Of a stretch of 64,000 bases of DNA, positions 62,525 through 64,000 are shown in pieces. The notes under the pieces are model-generated. The model made no database searches and was not told the DNA's origin. It saw nothing but the letters and a program-made list of their open reading frames with translations. The DNA is from Pseudomonas sp. RIT-562 (GTDB lineage: Bacteria > Pseudomonadota > Gammaproteobacteria > Pseudomonadales > Pseudomonadaceae), in the NCBI RefSeq assembly GCF_026241895.1, contig NZ_JAPJIV010000006.1, positions 62,001 through 126,000 on the forward strand. The letters are read 5' to 3'. Made by a program: the position numbers and the translations under genes. Position 1 is the stretch's first letter. The number at the start of each line of letters is the position of its first letter.

Positions 62525-64000
62525 ATGAGCAGTCCAAAAAACCCCGCGACCGAACCTCACGCCGAGGCCTCGCGAATTCGTGAAGGCCTGCCCTTCCCGC
62601 TCGGTGCCACCTGGGACGGCCTGGGCGTCAACTTCGCGCTGTTTTCCGCCAACGCCACCAAGGTTGAATTGTGCATCTTCGATGACTCGGGCGAGGTTGA
62701 ACTCGAACGCATCGAATTGCCTGAATACACTGACGAGATCTACCACGGCTACCTGCCCGACGCCCACCCGGGGCTGATCTACGGCTATCGGGTATACGGT
62801 GCGTACGACCCGGCCAACGGTCACCGCTTCAACCACAACAAACTGCTGATCGACCCCTACGCCAAGCAACTGGTGGGCGAGTTGAAATGGTCCGAGGCCC
62901 TGTTCGGCTACACCATCGGCCACCCCGACGCCGACCTCAGCTTCGACGAACGCGACAGCGCGCCCTTCGTACCCAAGTGCAAGGTCATCGACCCGGCACA
63001 CACCTGGGGCCACGACCAGCGCGTCAGCGTGCCGTGGGACAAGACGATCATCTATGAAACCCACGTGCGCGGCATCAGCATGCGTCACCCTTCGGTGCCG
63101 GAAAACGTGCGCGGCACCTTTGCCGGGCTGATGGTCGACGACGTGCTGGAACATATCCGCAAACTGGGCGTGTCCTCGGTCGAACTGCTGCCGATCCACG
63201 CCTTCGTCAACGATCAGCACCTGCTGCACAAGGGCATGACCAACTACTGGGGCTACAACAGCATCGCGTTCTTCGCCCCGGACCCGCGTTACCTGGCCAG
63301 CGGCAAGATCGCCGAGTTCAAGGAGATGGTCGCGCACCTGCACGAAGCCAATCTCGAAGTGATTCTGGACGTGGTCTACAACCACACCGCCGAGGGCAAC
63401 GAGCAAGGCCCGACCCTGTCCATGCGCGGCATCGACAACGCGTCTTACTACCGCCTGATGCCCGATGACAAGCGCTACTACATCAACGACTCCGGCACGG
63501 GTAACACCCTGGACCTGAGCCATCCGTGCGTATTGCAGATGGTCACCGACTCCTTGCGTTACTGGGCCACGGAAATGCACGTGGACGGTTTCCGCTTCGA
63601 CCTGGCGACCATCCTCGGGCGCTACCACGACGGTTTTGACGAGCGCCACAGCTTCCTCGTTGCCTGCCGCCAGGACCCGGTCTTGCGCCAGGTCAAAATG
63701 ATCGCCGAGCCATGGGATTGCGGCCCCGGCGGATACCAGGTCGGGGGCTTCCCGCCGGGCTGGGTCGAGTGGAACGACAAGTTCCGCGACACCGTGCGCG
63801 CGTTCTGGAAAGGCGACGACGGCCAACTGGCGGACTTCGCCAGCCGCATGACCGCGTCCGGCGAAATGTTCAACCAGCGCGGCAGACGCCCTTACTCGTC
63901 AGTGAACTTCATCACTGCCCACGACGGTTTCACCCTCAATGACCTGGTGTCGTACAACGACAAGCACAACGAGGCCAACGACGAAAACAATCAGGACGGC
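62525..64000 (+). CDS. glgX: Glycogen debranching enzyme (partial, cut by the right edge)
   Basis: 492 codons from ATG 62525 (TTGCAGGAGCACTT before it) to the edge; the usual length is about 700. N-terminal CBM48 (FPLGATWDGLGVNFALF), then GH13: DVVYNHTAEGNEQGP, nucleophile Asp in VDGFRFDLATILGR, Glu in IAEPWDCGPGGYQVG and HD in TAHDGFTLNDL. Cleaves alpha-1,6 branches of limit dextrin, feeding TreY/TreZ and MalQ. Confidence 0.94.
   Translation, partial: MSSPKNPATEPHAEASRIREGLPFPLGATWDGLGVNFALFSANATKVELCIFDDSGEVELERIELPEYTDEIYHGYLPDAHPGLIYGYRVYGAYDPANGHRFNHNKLLIDPYAKQLVGELKWSEALFGYTIGHPDADLSFDERDSAPFVPKCKVIDPAHTWGHDQRVSVPWDKTIIYETHVRGISMRHPSVPENVRGTFAGLMVDDVLEHIRKLGVSSVELLPIHAFVNDQHLLHKGMTNYWGYNSIAFFAPDPRYLASGKIAEFKEMVAHLHEANLEVILDVVYNHTAEGNEQGPTLSMRGIDNASYYRLMPDDKRYYINDSGTGNTLDLSHPCVLQMVTDSLRYWATEMHVDGFRFDLATILGRYHDGFDERHSFLVACRQDPVLRQVKMIAEPWDCGPGGYQVGGFPPGWVEWNDKFRDTVRAFWKGDDGQLADFASRMTASGEMFNQRGRRPYSSVNFITAHDGFTLNDLVSYNDKHNEANDENNQDG

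Overview
The window reads as a chromosomal segment of a fluorescent-group Pseudomonas. It is high in GC with tightly packed genes. It carries a MvaT/MvaU-type xenogeneic silencer, Pseudomonas-type REP/REPIN repeats, a Pseudomonas-style orphan RHS-core protein, and the glgA-treZ-malQ-treY-DUF2934-glgX block typical of that genus. No rRNA, tRNA, CRISPR array, complete insertion sequence or complete prophage was seen.

Layout. 1-1830: the N-terminal part of a GAF-PAS-GGDEF-EAL protein that runs off the left edge. 2.2-6.6 kb: a salicylate module (nahG and an aromatic-acid MFS transporter, divergent from nahR) with a LysR remnant beside it. 7.0-8.7 kb: a hipBA toxin-antitoxin pair with a perfect operator palindrome. 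8.9-12.9 kb: a sigma-54 activator divergent from an NTF2-FMO flavoprotein, with a near-consensus -24/-12 promoter and dyad upstream sites. 13.0-15.7 kb: a DUF3833 lipoprotein, a [4Fe-4S] (6-4) photolyase and a small ORF, all near TGTACA-type repeats that suggest light-responsive MerR/LitR control. 15.8-19.6 kb: an amino-acid permease, a LuxR regulator and an amidase. 19.6-21.8 kb: a translationally coupled Fic protein and thymidylate-kinase-like pair. 22-28.1 kb: a patchy accessory stretch with azlCD, gene remnants, an orphan RHS protein with a variable C-terminus, an SDR, and small proteins, one of them frameshifted. 28.4-30.5 kb: rlhA.

30.6-35.2 kb: a betaine/N-methylated-amine type module (OpuAC-like binding protein, old-yellow-enzyme-type demethylase, proC-like reductase, TetR) with a shared operator in both control regions. 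35.4-43.5 kb: a sensor kinase, mvaU, a MarR regulator with a cysteine cluster next to a periplasmic protein-DUF2024-Rof operon, a tandem REPIN array, a Cache-GGDEF cyclase, an LprI-MliC fusion, a KGG stress protein and a ClpP-like protease. 43.5-46.7 kb: YbdK ligase, ZIP transporter and Mn-catalase, which look like stationary-phase or stress genes. 46.9-53.2 kb: housekeeping genes (glycosyltransferase, AI-2E exporter family, PatB/MalY lyase, TSUP, NudC, dienoyl-CoA isomerase). 53.8-64 kb: the glycogen/trehalose operon, in which GlgA builds glucan, MalQ and GlgX remodel it, and TreY-TreZ convert it to trehalose. glgX is cut by the right edge.

Best candidates for new biology are the coupled Fic/TMK-like pair, the Cys-cluster MarR with its periplasmic-DUF2024-Rof operon, the photolyase-linked operator set with the amber-interrupted small ORF, and the orphan RHS C-terminal domain. 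Most other content is recognisable Pseudomonas biology.
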